Source of the DNA: UMGS1279 sp045540715
GTDB taxonomy: Bacteria > Bacillota > Clostridia > Oscillospirales > Acutalibacteraceae
NCBI GenBank assembly: GCA_045540715.1
Contig: JAZQHT010000010.1
Coordinates: forward strand, 1-64,000
DNA length: 64,000 nucleotides
Reading direction: 5' to 3'
Of the stretch, positions 16,210 through 24,003 are shown piece by piece. The stretch's first letter is position 1, and the number at the start of each line of letters is the position of its first letter. Below the pieces are notes generated by a model that saw only the letters and a program-made list of their open reading frames with translations, made no database searches and was not told where the DNA came from. Made by a program: the position numbers and the translations under genes.

Positions 16210-16842
16210 ATGAAAAAGTTAAGCATTTTAATCGCACTACTACTTTGCGTAACTATTGGCGGTGTTTATGCTACATGGTCTTACGCACTAACCGAAGACA
16301 TTGCTGACGCATTTGCAGAAGCAAAGGTTACAATTGCCGACGCTGAATTTGTTGGTTCTAACGGTACATATAAGATTGAAAGCAACCTTGTTTTAACTGT
16401 TGACCAAGCTAACGACGCTCACGAAGCTGAATTAGTTTTTTCTGCTAACGACAGCCAACCAATTCACCTAACAGTTACATTTACCCCTGCTATTAATGCA
16501 CCACAGCACATTAAAGATGAAGGCGTTCCTTCTGAATTATACTTTGGTACAACAACAGACATGCAATACAAAATGGATGCTGAAGGCAACTATGATGAAA
16601 ACGGAACTGCTAAAAACATCTTTACTTTAAAAGACGTTTCTGACGGCGATTTAGACATTAACGTTACTTGGGCAAAACAAGCCAACGGCACATTTACATA
16701 CACCCTAGACGAAGCTGCTTTAAAAGAACAAATTAAACTTTCTCAAACCTTTAAGCTAGACTTAAAATCTGAACATGATGCATTCCGCGCAGCTTTAAAC
16801 GGTAATATCGTTGCACGCGTAACAGACGGTATTATTTCTTAA
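16210..16842 (+). CDS. SipW-dependent exported protein (TasA/camelysin-like)
   Basis: The 210-residue protein has a signal segment whose hydrophobic core runs straight into GGVYATWSYA, the pattern of SipW-type signal peptides (GTYAYF-like). The mature part has TasA-like size and is Asp-, Ala- and Thr-rich with alternating beta segments. The signal peptidase gene next door makes it a probable fibre or matrix protein cleaved by that enzyme. A GC-rich hairpin after its stop may set it apart as the most abundant product. AAAGGAG precedes the ATG. The exact TasA or camelysin family is not certain. Confidence 0.75.
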   Translation: MKKLSILIALLLCVTIGGVYATWSYALTEDIADAFAEAKVTIADAEFVGSNGTYKIESNLVLTVDQANDAHEAELVFSANDSQPIHLTVTFTPAINAPQHIKDEGVPSELYFGTTTDMQYKMDAEGNYDENGTAKNIFTLKDVSDGDLDINVTWAKQANGTFTYTLDEAALKEQIKLSQTFKLDLKSEHDAFRAALNGNIVARVTDGIIS

Positions 16843-16865
16843 TTTAAGCTATAAAATATTTTTAA

Positions 16866-16894
16866 ACGGCAAGGGGCAACTCTCCCCTTGCCGT
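16866..16894 (+). promoter_or_regulatory. GC-rich intercistronic hairpin
   Basis: An 11-bp perfect stem (ACGGCAAGGGG with CCCCTTGCCGT) has a 7-nt loop. No T-run follows. It probably protects the upstream transcript end or lowers read-through into the signal peptidase gene. Confidence 0.6.
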
Positions 16895-16997
16895 TAGCCA
16901 TAGCATTGAATCCTGAACCGTTTAACAATAAAGTTTGCATAAAAAACGATTCGGGTTTGAGTGTTATAAAAAAATAAACAAAAAGCAAGGTATTAAA

Positions 16998-17849
16998 ATG
17001 ACTGATTATGATATTTACGTTTTTATATTGTGCTTAGTTGTATTTATTTTGTTAACAACACTTTCAATATTTTGCGTTAGCGTTATCTCAAAGCTAACCT
17101 TAAAACTAATAAACAATGGTGTTGAAGACAAAGAAATTTTAAAAGAGCATAATCAAAAACGCGCTAAAAAAAGAGCAAGTAAATATTCTAAAATTTTAGA
17201 CTGCGCCGTTTCGGGTGTGGTTTGCTTGGTTTTTGTTGTTATGCTTTTAGGATCTGTTATTATTAACTGCACAGAAAATTCTTGTTGTGGCATTTTACCA
17301 ACCTACCGTGTTGTTAAAACTGCTTCTATGGAAGAAAAAAATCCTAAAAACACCTACCTTGCAGAAAATAAGCTAAATAATCAAATTCAAACCTTTGATT
17401 TAATTAAAACCGAAAAGCTACCTGATGAAATGGATTTAAAGCTTTACGATATTGTTGTTTACGAAACAGACGGTATGCTTATTATTCACCGTATTGTTGA
17501 AATTGAAGAGCCTAACGAAAATCACCCTGATTGCCGCCACTTTAAATTACAAGGTGATGCTGTTGAAGCTGCCGACCGCTTCCCCGTTCTTTACGAACAA
17601 ATGAAAGGCATTTATCGTGGTGAACGTCTGCCTTTTATTGGAAGCTTTATTCTATTTATGCAATCTCCTGCGGGTTGGCTTTGCACCTTACTTGTTGTTT
17701 TTGCAATAATTGCAACACCTATTTTAGATAAAAAGATAGAAAATGCAAAAAAAGCACGTTTAGCGGTTTGTTTAAAAAACAGCCAAACAAAATACGAGCA
17801 TGAAAATGACGGCGAACTTGTTGTAACGGGAGGCCGCAAGGATGATTAA
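16998..17849 (+). CDS. sipW: SipW-type (ER-type) signal peptidase I
   Basis: This 283-residue enzyme carries the serine-peptidase box VKTASME (Ser110-Met111) and, in place of the usual Lys, a histidine box LIIHRIVEIE (His164). That marks the ER/SipW branch. LQGDAVEAAD (about 185-193) fits the conserved Gly-Asp region. Membrane helices lie near 6-32, 70-92 and 223-243. A basic linker of about 35 residues (HNQKRAKKRASKYSK) between the first two is unusual. It should cleave the two flanking exported proteins. The ATG at 16998 is chosen over an upstream TTG; its ribosome site (AAGCAAGG) is weak. It overlaps the next gene by 8 nt. Confidence 0.85.
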   Translation: MTDYDIYVFILCLVVFILLTTLSIFCVSVISKLTLKLINNGVEDKEILKEHNQKRAKKRASKYSKILDCAVSGVVCLVFVVMLLGSVIINCTENSCCGILPTYRVVKTASMEEKNPKNTYLAENKLNNQIQTFDLIKTEKLPDEMDLKLYDIVVYETDGMLIIHRIVEIEEPNENHPDCRHFKLQGDAVEAADRFPVLYEQMKGIYRGERLPFIGSFILFMQSPAGWLCTLLVVFAIIATPILDKKIENAKKARLAVCLKNSQTKYEHENDGELVVTGGRKDD

Positions 17850-18975
17850 AAGAATTTTACCCTTGCTGCTTTGCTTTATAGTAATTCTTTCAATTGGAGG
17901 AGTTTACGCAACATTCAGTTATACAGAAAACTACGTAAACCCCACACAAACAGATTTACCAACAACCGTTAGCCCATTTGATTATCCCGAAATTGTTTAT
18001 ATTATTGACGTTGATTATCTTTCAGGTAGCGGTACATATACAAATGCAGAATACGTTAAAAGCATACTAACAAGTTCTATAAACGTTCCAAAAGGAACCG
18101 AACTTACATTTCGTATTACGGTAATAAATAACTCTAAAGTTGTGCAAGGTTTTGATGGTGTTCTTAGTACCTCAGCAGAATATGATAACACAAACATTAC
18201 ATATACAATAACCAATCTTAAACGTCCATATACTGTTGATGGTATTATGGCTAGCGACGTAACAAGAATTCAGCCACAACAAACCCACCAATATGAAATT
18301 ACCTTTAAATTTGCAGATAACGTTACAGATTTTTCTAATGCAACCTTAAATTCGGTATTAAACTTTGTGTTTAAACCATTTAACGAAATTAGTCCGGAGC
18401 ACATTACCACTCCTGTTGACGGTGCTTTAGAAGCATTTAAGAAAATCTTAAACACTCCAGCAGACTATGAAAGATTAGATGGAATTATGGACCAAAGCAG
18501 TTCTACCGGTGCTTACGTTGGTAACGTTGTTGGTAGTTCTGATAATGACTCTAAGGTTTTAGGCGAACTATTTGCCGGCAACTTAAATCTAATGCTTGCC
18601 GATCCCAATACAGGAAAGCTTGAAAAGACCGACCTAACTTGTATGATTAAGGAAGAAGATTTAGACGACGACGGCGATATTGAATATACCCTTTATATGA
18701 CTCCCGATAGTTTATCAATGTGGTCAAATATTAAAAACGTTTACGTTGCAGTATTTACACAAGTTACCGATGAAAACGGCAAAATAACTTGGGAACAATA
18801 TGGCGAACTATATCATGGTACCGCAAGTTGTAACGACTATGACTCGAATATATTTAATGGATTTGACCCATCTATTAATACAGACAGTTGGCGTTCTTCG
18901 AAAGTGTACCATAACGTAAAAAACAATTCTACTATTGAAAACGTTATTAAGGGTTATAAAAATTCTGTTAAATAA
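17842..18975 (+). CDS. Second SipW-dependent exported protein
   Basis: The 377-residue protein opens with a hydrophobic core ending SIGGVYATFSYTE, almost the same signal motif as the protein at 16210. The middle (about 45-190) reads as a beta-sandwich with TGxxHQYEIT-like strands (RIQPQQTHQYEITFKF). The C-terminal part (about 200-377) is less clear. It starts inside the end of the signal peptidase gene (ATGATTAA overlap), so the enzyme and this substrate are made together. It may be a minor fibre component or an assembly factor in the way TapA serves TasA, which is inference only. Confidence 0.7.
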   Translation: MIKRILPLLLCFIVILSIGGVYATFSYTENYVNPTQTDLPTTVSPFDYPEIVYIIDVDYLSGSGTYTNAEYVKSILTSSINVPKGTELTFRITVINNSKVVQGFDGVLSTSAEYDNTNITYTITNLKRPYTVDGIMASDVTRIQPQQTHQYEITFKFADNVTDFSNATLNSVLNFVFKPFNEISPEHITTPVDGALEAFKKILNTPADYERLDGIMDQSSSTGAYVGNVVGSSDNDSKVLGELFAGNLNLMLADPNTGKLEKTDLTCMIKEEDLDDDGDIEYTLYMTPDSLSMWSNIKNVYVAVFTQVTDENGKITWEQYGELYHGTASCNDYDSNIFNGFDPSINTDSWRSSKVYHNVKNNSTIENVIKGYKNSVK

Positions 18976-18980
18976 TAAAA

Positions 18981-19001
18981 AGCGAGAGTTAACCTCTCGC
19001 T
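18981..19001. terminator. Bidirectional terminator overlapping the AraC gene end
   Basis: An 8-bp stem (AGCGAGAG/CTCTCGCT) with A4 and T4 flanks closes the SipW operon. The stop codon and last residues of the convergent AraC gene lie inside it. Confidence 0.8.
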
Positions 19002-19765
19002 TTTATTTTTTTATATTCACTTGGCGTAATACCGTGCTGCTTTATAAATGCGCGGTTAAAGGTTCTAACTGTTAAAAATCCACAAGTCAAAGCAATTTCG
19101 GTAATAGAATAGTTATTTTCTAATAAAAGGGTTTTGGCGTTATTAAGCCGCAAAGAATTTATATAATCGCAAAAGTTAACCTTTAATTTTTGAGAAAATA
19201 TATGCGAAACCGAACTGCGACTTATATTTAATGCTTCAGCCACTTCTTTAACGGTTATATTTTTAGAATAGTTTTTCATGCAATACTGTAAAATTTTTAA
19301 GGTTGCATCTTTTGGAAGACTACTTTTTTCGTAATCATAATTTTTAAGCAGCTTACCAAAAAAGGCAGTTAAATAACCATCAATTATTGGGCTTAGGCCA
19401 TCTTGCATAAATTCTGTAAATGCATCAAACAAAAGTTTTACCGTGCTTTTATCTGTAATTGTTACTGCACTTATAGGCTCGCGCTCTAAAAAAAGACCGG
19501 TATAATGAATAAGCATATCGGGTTTTATTATTAAAAGCAGATATTCTCCCCTTTTGCAATTAACGTAATGATGCACTTGGTTTGGAAAGGCTAGGAAAAA
19601 CATATTTTCTTTTAATGTATATGCCTTGCCGTTACAAAAAGCTTCGCCACCGCCTTCTATTACAAACACAAGCTCAATATCATCGTGAATATGAGCCGGA
19701 AAGTTAAGCTCTTTATTTATTGTAAAAACTATATCTTGCTTTATTTCGCGAAAAGTGTTTTGCAT
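18989..19765 (-). CDS. AraC-family transcriptional regulator
   Basis: The 258-residue protein has a cupin-like sensor domain (about residues 15-90, with FPAHIHDDIELVFV and a GGGEAF turn). A double helix-turn-helix follows at about 160-255 (VKEVAEALNISRSSVSHIF, then ITEIALTCGFLTVRTFNRAF and the closing GITPSEYKK). This layout is typical of regulators of sugar use. It is divergent from the GH3 gene and their promoters lie over each other, so GH3 control and self-control are likely. Its final codons form one arm of the terminator shared with the SipW operon. Confidence 0.9.
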   Translation of the reverse strand: MQNTFREIKQDIVFTINKELNFPAHIHDDIELVFVIEGGGEAFCNGKAYTLKENMFFLAFPNQVHHYVNCKRGEYLLLIIKPDMLIHYTGLFLEREPISAVTITDKSTVKLLFDAFTEFMQDGLSPIIDGYLTAFFGKLLKNYDYEKSSLPKDATLKILQYCMKNYSKNITVKEVAEALNISRSSVSHIFSQKLKVNFCDYINSLRLNNAKTLLLENNYSITEIALTCGFLTVRTFNRAFIKQHGITPSEYKKIKARG

Positions 19766-19813
19766 TTTTAAACCCTCTTTGCACTTTTTGTCTTAAATTA
19801 AATATTTATTTAC

Positions 19814-19842
19814 TTGAATTATAACACTATTTTTCTTATAAT
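19814..19842 (+). promoter_or_regulatory. Promoter of the GH3 gene
   Basis: TTGAAT and TATAAT lie 17 nt apart on plus. It lies almost exactly on top of the opposite-facing AraC promoter. Confidence 0.75.
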
Positions 19843-19846
19843 GCAA
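19818..19846 (-). promoter_or_regulatory. Promoter of the AraC gene
   Basis: TTGCAT and TATAAT lie 17 nt apart on minus, offset by only 4 bp from the GH3 promoter. Polymerase cannot occupy both at once. Confidence 0.7.
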
Positions 19847-19876
19847 ATATAAACTACTTTTTGAGGTGTTTTTTTT

Positions 19877-22237
19877 ATGAAACTTATGCGTAAAGACGGG
19901 CTTGTTAAAGAAGCTCCTTGGGCAAGATACAAATATAACCTTACCACCCCTATGGGTGAAAACGGCGAAATGCTAACAGGCAGCAAAAAGCATATTGACT
20001 TAGCATATACAATTGCTGCAGAGGGTGCCGTTTTACTTAAAAACAACGGTGTATTACCCTTATCACAAAACAGTAAAATTGCACTTTTTGGTGTTGGCAC
20101 TATTGATTATATTGCAGGTGGCGGCGGCAGTGGTGTTGTTTACTGCAAATATATAAAAGACTTACACGAAAGTTTTGTAGCAAATAACGCAGAGCTTTTT
20201 GAAGACAGCTTAAATTTTTATTACGATTATGCTTTACCAAAATTAGACGAGCTTAATATTGGTAAATATTTAAAAGAACCCGAAGTGCCACTTTCATTAA
20301 TTAAAAAGGGTGCTTCAGTTTGCGATACTGCAATTGTAACCTTTAATAGATTTTCGGGTGAAAACTACGACAGATTTGAAGAAAAGGGCGATTTTTATTT
20401 AAGCGATAACGAAGAAGCCCTTATTAAAAATTTAACCGAAAACTTTAAAAACACAGTTGTTGTTCTTAACGTTTGCGGTATGATGGACCTTTCTTTTATA
20501 AAAGAGAACGATAAAATAACTGCCGCTATATATGCCGGTTTAAACGGTATGGAAGGTGCACAGGCCGTTGCAAATATTATTATGGGTAAAGTTAACCCAT
20601 CGGGTAAATTAATTGATAGTTTTGCTAAAAATTATTTAGACTACCCTTCTGCTGATACTTATAAAGAAAGCGGCTCTATTATTAACACAAAAGACATTGG
20701 TCCGGATAGATCTAAATACGACTACGTTTGTTATTACGAAGACATTTACGTTGGCTACCGCTATTTTGAAACAATACCCGGTATGTATGGCAAGGTAGTG
20801 TATCCATTTGGACACGGTCTTTCTTATACAAATTTTGATATTACCATTAAAAATGCCGGCATTAAAGACGGCAAATTTGAAATGGCGGTTAATGTTAAAA
20901 ATATTGGCAAAATGGCTGGTAAAGAGGTTTTAGAACTATATTATTCTTGTCCTTGTGGCAAATTAGGTAAAAGTAAAATTTCTTTAGGTGCATTTAAAAA
21001 GACCAAACTTTTAAATGTTAACGAATCAGAAGAGCTTATTTTAAGTTTTGATATAAGTGATATGGCTTCTTTTGACGACCTTGGTAAAATTAAAGAATCG
21101 GCTTTAATTTTAGAAAATGGCGAATATGGTTTTTATATTGGCAACAGTTCAAGAAATCTTAAAAAAGCTGAATTTACTTATACACTTGAAAAGGATCTCG
21201 TTGTTAAACAACTTGAAAGAAAATGCCCACCTAATAAGCTATCAAAACGTTTATTAAGTAGCGGCAAATATGAAGCACTACCTTCCTTCCCTATTAAAAA
21301 ACCGATTATTCCCGAATATAAAAACCCTGCAAAAAAATTAGAAACGGAAAAGTTAGTAAAATTAGAAGCAGTATTAAACGGAGAAATTACTTTAGAACAG
21401 TTTATTACCCAACTAACAGATGATGATTTAATTTACTTATTAGATGGTGTTAATTGCACAGGTCTTTCTCGTACTGCAGGTTTTGGCGGCTTAAACAAAT
21501 TTGGTATTCCCGCAATTATGACGGTTGACGGCCCTGCAGGTGTTAACGTTTACCCTGCTTCCGGTATTGGCACAACCTTCTTCCCATCGGCTTCTGTACT
21601 AGCAAGTACTTGGAACAGCGATTTAGCATATAGTATGGGGGTTGCAGGGGCCATTGAAAGCAAAGAACTAGGTCTTGGTTTTTGGCTAATGCCAGGTGTT
21701 AATATTCATAGAACACCACTATGCGGACGTAACTTTGAATATTACAGTGAAGACCCACTAATTAGCGGTAAAATTGGCAGTGCCATAGTAAAAGGTATTC
21801 AAAGCATTGGTGTGGCGCCCAGCGTTAAGCACTTTGTTTGTAACGAATCTGAAAGAAATCGTTACTATAGTGATAGCCGTGTTAGTGAAAGAGCACTAAG
21901 AGAAATTTACTTAAAACCATTTGAAATTATTGTTAAAGAATCAAAACCATATACAGTTATGAGTTCTTATAACGTTTTAAACGGTGTTCGTTGTTGCGAA
22001 AACTATGAACTAATTACCCGAATTTTAAGAGAAGAGTGGGGCTTTGACGGTTTAGTTACATCTGACTGGGACGTTCCTTGTGAGCAATATAAATTAGTGC
22101 TTTCGGGTAACAATATAAAAATGCCTTACGGTTTTCCTAAAGAAATTAAAGACGCATTAGCTGAAGGCAAAATCACACGCGGACATTTAGAGCTTTGCGT
22201 TAAACAAATATTAAACGTTATTTTAAAAATGGCATAA
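19877..22237 (+). CDS. Glycoside hydrolase family 3 beta-glucosidase, permuted domain order
   Basis: This 786-residue enzyme has its GH3 domains in reversed order. The alpha/beta GH3_C domain comes first (about residues 30-300, EGAVLLKNNGVLPL). A fibronectin-III-like domain follows (about 310-440, HGLSYTNFDITIKNAG). The catalytic TIM barrel comes last (about 495-786). The nucleophile is D730 in VTSDWD, near the C-terminus instead of near residue 250, and substrate-binding K651-H652 (SVKHF) is kept. It has no signal peptide, so it works inside the cell on short glucosides. Reversed GH3 enzymes are known from rumen bacteria. GAGGTG precedes the ATG. Confidence 0.92.
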   Translation: MKLMRKDGLVKEAPWARYKYNLTTPMGENGEMLTGSKKHIDLAYTIAAEGAVLLKNNGVLPLSQNSKIALFGVGTIDYIAGGGGSGVVYCKYIKDLHESFVANNAELFEDSLNFYYDYALPKLDELNIGKYLKEPEVPLSLIKKGASVCDTAIVTFNRFSGENYDRFEEKGDFYLSDNEEALIKNLTENFKNTVVVLNVCGMMDLSFIKENDKITAAIYAGLNGMEGAQAVANIIMGKVNPSGKLIDSFAKNYLDYPSADTYKESGSIINTKDIGPDRSKYDYVCYYEDIYVGYRYFETIPGMYGKVVYPFGHGLSYTNFDITIKNAGIKDGKFEMAVNVKNIGKMAGKEVLELYYSCPCGKLGKSKISLGAFKKTKLLNVNESEELILSFDISDMASFDDLGKIKESALILENGEYGFYIGNSSRNLKKAEFTYTLEKDLVVKQLERKCPPNKLSKRLLSSGKYEALPSFPIKKPIIPEYKNPAKKLETEKLVKLEAVLNGEITLEQFITQLTDDDLIYLLDGVNCTGLSRTAGFGGLNKFGIPAIMTVDGPAGVNVYPASGIGTTFFPSASVLASTWNSDLAYSMGVAGAIESKELGLGFWLMPGVNIHRTPLCGRNFEYYSEDPLISGKIGSAIVKGIQSIGVAPSVKHFVCNESERNRYYSDSRVSERALREIYLKPFEIIVKESKPYTVMSSYNVLNGVRCCENYELITRILREEWGFDGLVTSDWDVPCEQYKLVLSGNNIKMPYGFPKEIKDALAEGKITRGHLELCVKQILNVILKMA

Positions 22238-22242
22238 AAAAT

Positions 22243-22265
22243 AAGCGAGAGTTTAACTCTCGCTT
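22243..22265. terminator. Bidirectional terminator overlapping the PHP gene end
   Basis: An 11-bp stem (AAGCGAGAGTT/AACTCTCGCTT) has a one-base loop. It ends the GH3 transcript, and its right arm encodes the last residues and stop of the convergent PHP gene. Confidence 0.85.
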
Positions 22266-23098
22266 TTATTTTTAAGATTTAAATAATATTCATAAGGAAT
22301 TATTAAGTTACCTTTGCCAACCGCTAAATCTATATGCGGTTTATTTTCCCCGTGAAAATCGCTTCCGCCCGATTTTAACAAACCAAACTGCTTTGCTAAT
22401 TTATGAGCGTTTTCAGTTTCTTCTTCATTAAACAAAGAATAATCGACTTCTATACCAACAAGTCCTTTTTCTTCGGCTTTGGGTAAAAACTCTAAAAGCT
22501 CTTGATAATCTAAATTTAAAAAGGGGTGAGCTAAAACCGGCACTATATTGTTTTTACTTAAAAACTCAATTACCGCAAGGCCGTTTAGGCGTTTTGCCGC
22601 TTTATAAATGCCGTTTTTTTCTGAAAGAATACCCGAAAAAGCCTCTTTAATTGATGAAACGTAACCGCTTTTTATAAGTTCTTTTGCAAAATGCACACGG
22701 TTGTAAACACCATTTTCTTCGCTTTTTTTAATGTTTTCGTAAGAAATATTATAGCCGTTTTTTATTAAGTTTTCATAAAGCAAATCGTATGATTTAATCT
22801 TTTCTTTTTTATAATTTTCTAAAAATTCGTTTACTGCTTTATAATGTTTTTTGGTTACAAAAAGTCCTAAAATATGAATTTCTTTATTAAAGGCTTCTGC
22901 CGTAATTTCGATACCGCCAACTGCTTTTATATTTTCTTTTTGTGCGGCATCAAAAAATTCTTCTAAGCCTAAAATATTATTGTGATCGGTTAAAGCAATG
23001 GCTGAAAGTCCCTTTTCTTTTGCTAAAAGAACTAATTCTTTAGGAGAAAGGGTGCCATCTGAAAAGTGTGAGTGGGTGTGCAAATCGCAAATTTTCAT
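22253..23098 (-). CDS. PHP-domain phosphoesterase (TrpH/RNase AM-like)
   Basis: The 281-residue protein opens with the PHP metal motifs DLHTHSHFSDGTLSP and ALTDHNN. Further His/Asp ligands appear in VPVLAHPF and GGSDFHG. Related stand-alone PHP proteins remove 5'-phosphorylated nucleotides from RNA or act on nucleoside 3',5'-bisphosphates, so the substrate is open. An insert of about 60 residues (75-140) lies between the first and middle motifs, as in other TrpH-like members. The start overlaps the stop of the YwaF-like gene by 4 nt, so both belong to one operon. Confidence 0.8.
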   Translation of the reverse strand: MKICDLHTHSHFSDGTLSPKELVLLAKEKGLSAIALTDHNNILGLEEFFDAAQKENIKAVGGIEITAEAFNKEIHILGLFVTKKHYKAVNEFLENYKKEKIKSYDLLYENLIKNGYNISYENIKKSEENGVYNRVHFAKELIKSGYVSSIKEAFSGILSEKNGIYKAAKRLNGLAVIEFLSKNNIVPVLAHPFLNLDYQELLEFLPKAEEKGLVGIEVDYSLFNEEETENAHKLAKQFGLLKSGGSDFHGENKPHIDLAVGKGNLIIPYEYYLNLKNKSES

Positions 23099-23913
23099 AT
23101 ATTTTCCTTTTTAGATTTTTTAGAAAGTTTTTTAATTAACATTGCAAAAAGTAATATTAAATATGATGCTATAGAAAAACCTGCAATATAAATAATTAAA
23201 CAAAACGGATAAGGTACTACTTGTTGAACTAACGAATAAACCGGTAAAGATGGTTCGCAATATGGGCTAATATAGAACATATTAAAGGTTTCGCGTTCTA
23301 ATAAACCTGATATTTTTGCGATTTCGTTAGAAATCATGGCAATAGCTACACAAGCAGCAAAAACGCTTGCCGCTTTTAAAATTGTTTTGTGTTCTAATTT
23401 TATATAGTTTATATATAGCAAATAAACGCCTAGCACTATCATACTGCCATGACAAATCATAGTTTGAATATTAATGCCAATTGTACTAATAAATACTTGT
23501 ACAGGGTAAACCATTACACAAAGGCCTGCAAAAACAGCAAAGGTTGCTAAATATGCAGAAAGCGCACTATGTACCTTTTTATTTTTAATTAAGGCCGCTA
23601 AAAGCCCTATATACATAGGTGTTGAACAAAACTGAAACGGGAAAGCGTACCATTGAAAATCGGCAACTATAACGCCGTTTTCGTAACTAAAGGTATAGTT
23701 AAATTGTTTATAAATTTCTAAAACTATTGAAATTAAAGAAATAGTTAAAATAATTTTTCTAACAGTTTTTTCATCCGCATTTTTAAAACGTTTGCATAAA
23801 AAAATTGCCGCAATTACGGTTAATGCTAAAAACAACCAATGAAACCAACCATAAAGGGTGGGTTCTTCCATTGATGAATCTAAAGTTGTAATTAGCCAAC
23901 CTAAAAATTCCAT
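23095..23913 (-). CDS. YwaF-like integral membrane protein (TIGR02206 type)
   Basis: The 272-residue protein has six or seven membrane helices. It matches the YwaF/TIGR02206 family by WFHWLFLALT near the N-terminus, FPFQFCSTPMYIGLLAAL in the middle and ICHGSMIVLGVYLL later. The family's function is not established. It is the first gene of a two-gene operon with the PHP phosphoesterase. GGAGGGA precedes the ATG. Another start is unlikely because the first helix begins soon after it. Confidence 0.75.
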   Translation of the reverse strand: MEFLGWLITTLDSSMEEPTLYGWFHWLFLALTVIAAIFLCKRFKNADEKTVRKIILTISLISIVLEIYKQFNYTFSYENGVIVADFQWYAFPFQFCSTPMYIGLLAALIKNKKVHSALSAYLATFAVFAGLCVMVYPVQVFISTIGINIQTMICHGSMIVLGVYLLYINYIKLEHKTILKAASVFAACVAIAMISNEIAKISGLLERETFNMFYISPYCEPSLPVYSLVQQVVPYPFCLIIYIAGFSIASYLILLFAMLIKKLSKKSKKENI

Positions 23914-23960
23914 AATAATCCCTCCGCTACATATTATTCTACCACATTAATATAAAAAAG

Positions 23961-23990
23961 AAAAGCCGAGTTTATAAAAACTCGGCTTTT
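23961..23990 (-). terminator. Terminator of the VWA/pilin-like gene
   Basis: A 13-bp stem (AAAAGCCGAGTTT/AAACTCGGCTTTT) with a 4-nt loop is followed on minus by a T-rich run. Confidence 0.85.
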
Positions 23991-24003
23991 AAAATAGAAT
24001 TTT

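Noticed and set aside
16866..16894. Intrinsic terminator after the first SipW substrate
   Set aside because: The stem is strong but no T-run follows on plus, so I list it as an intercistronic hairpin.
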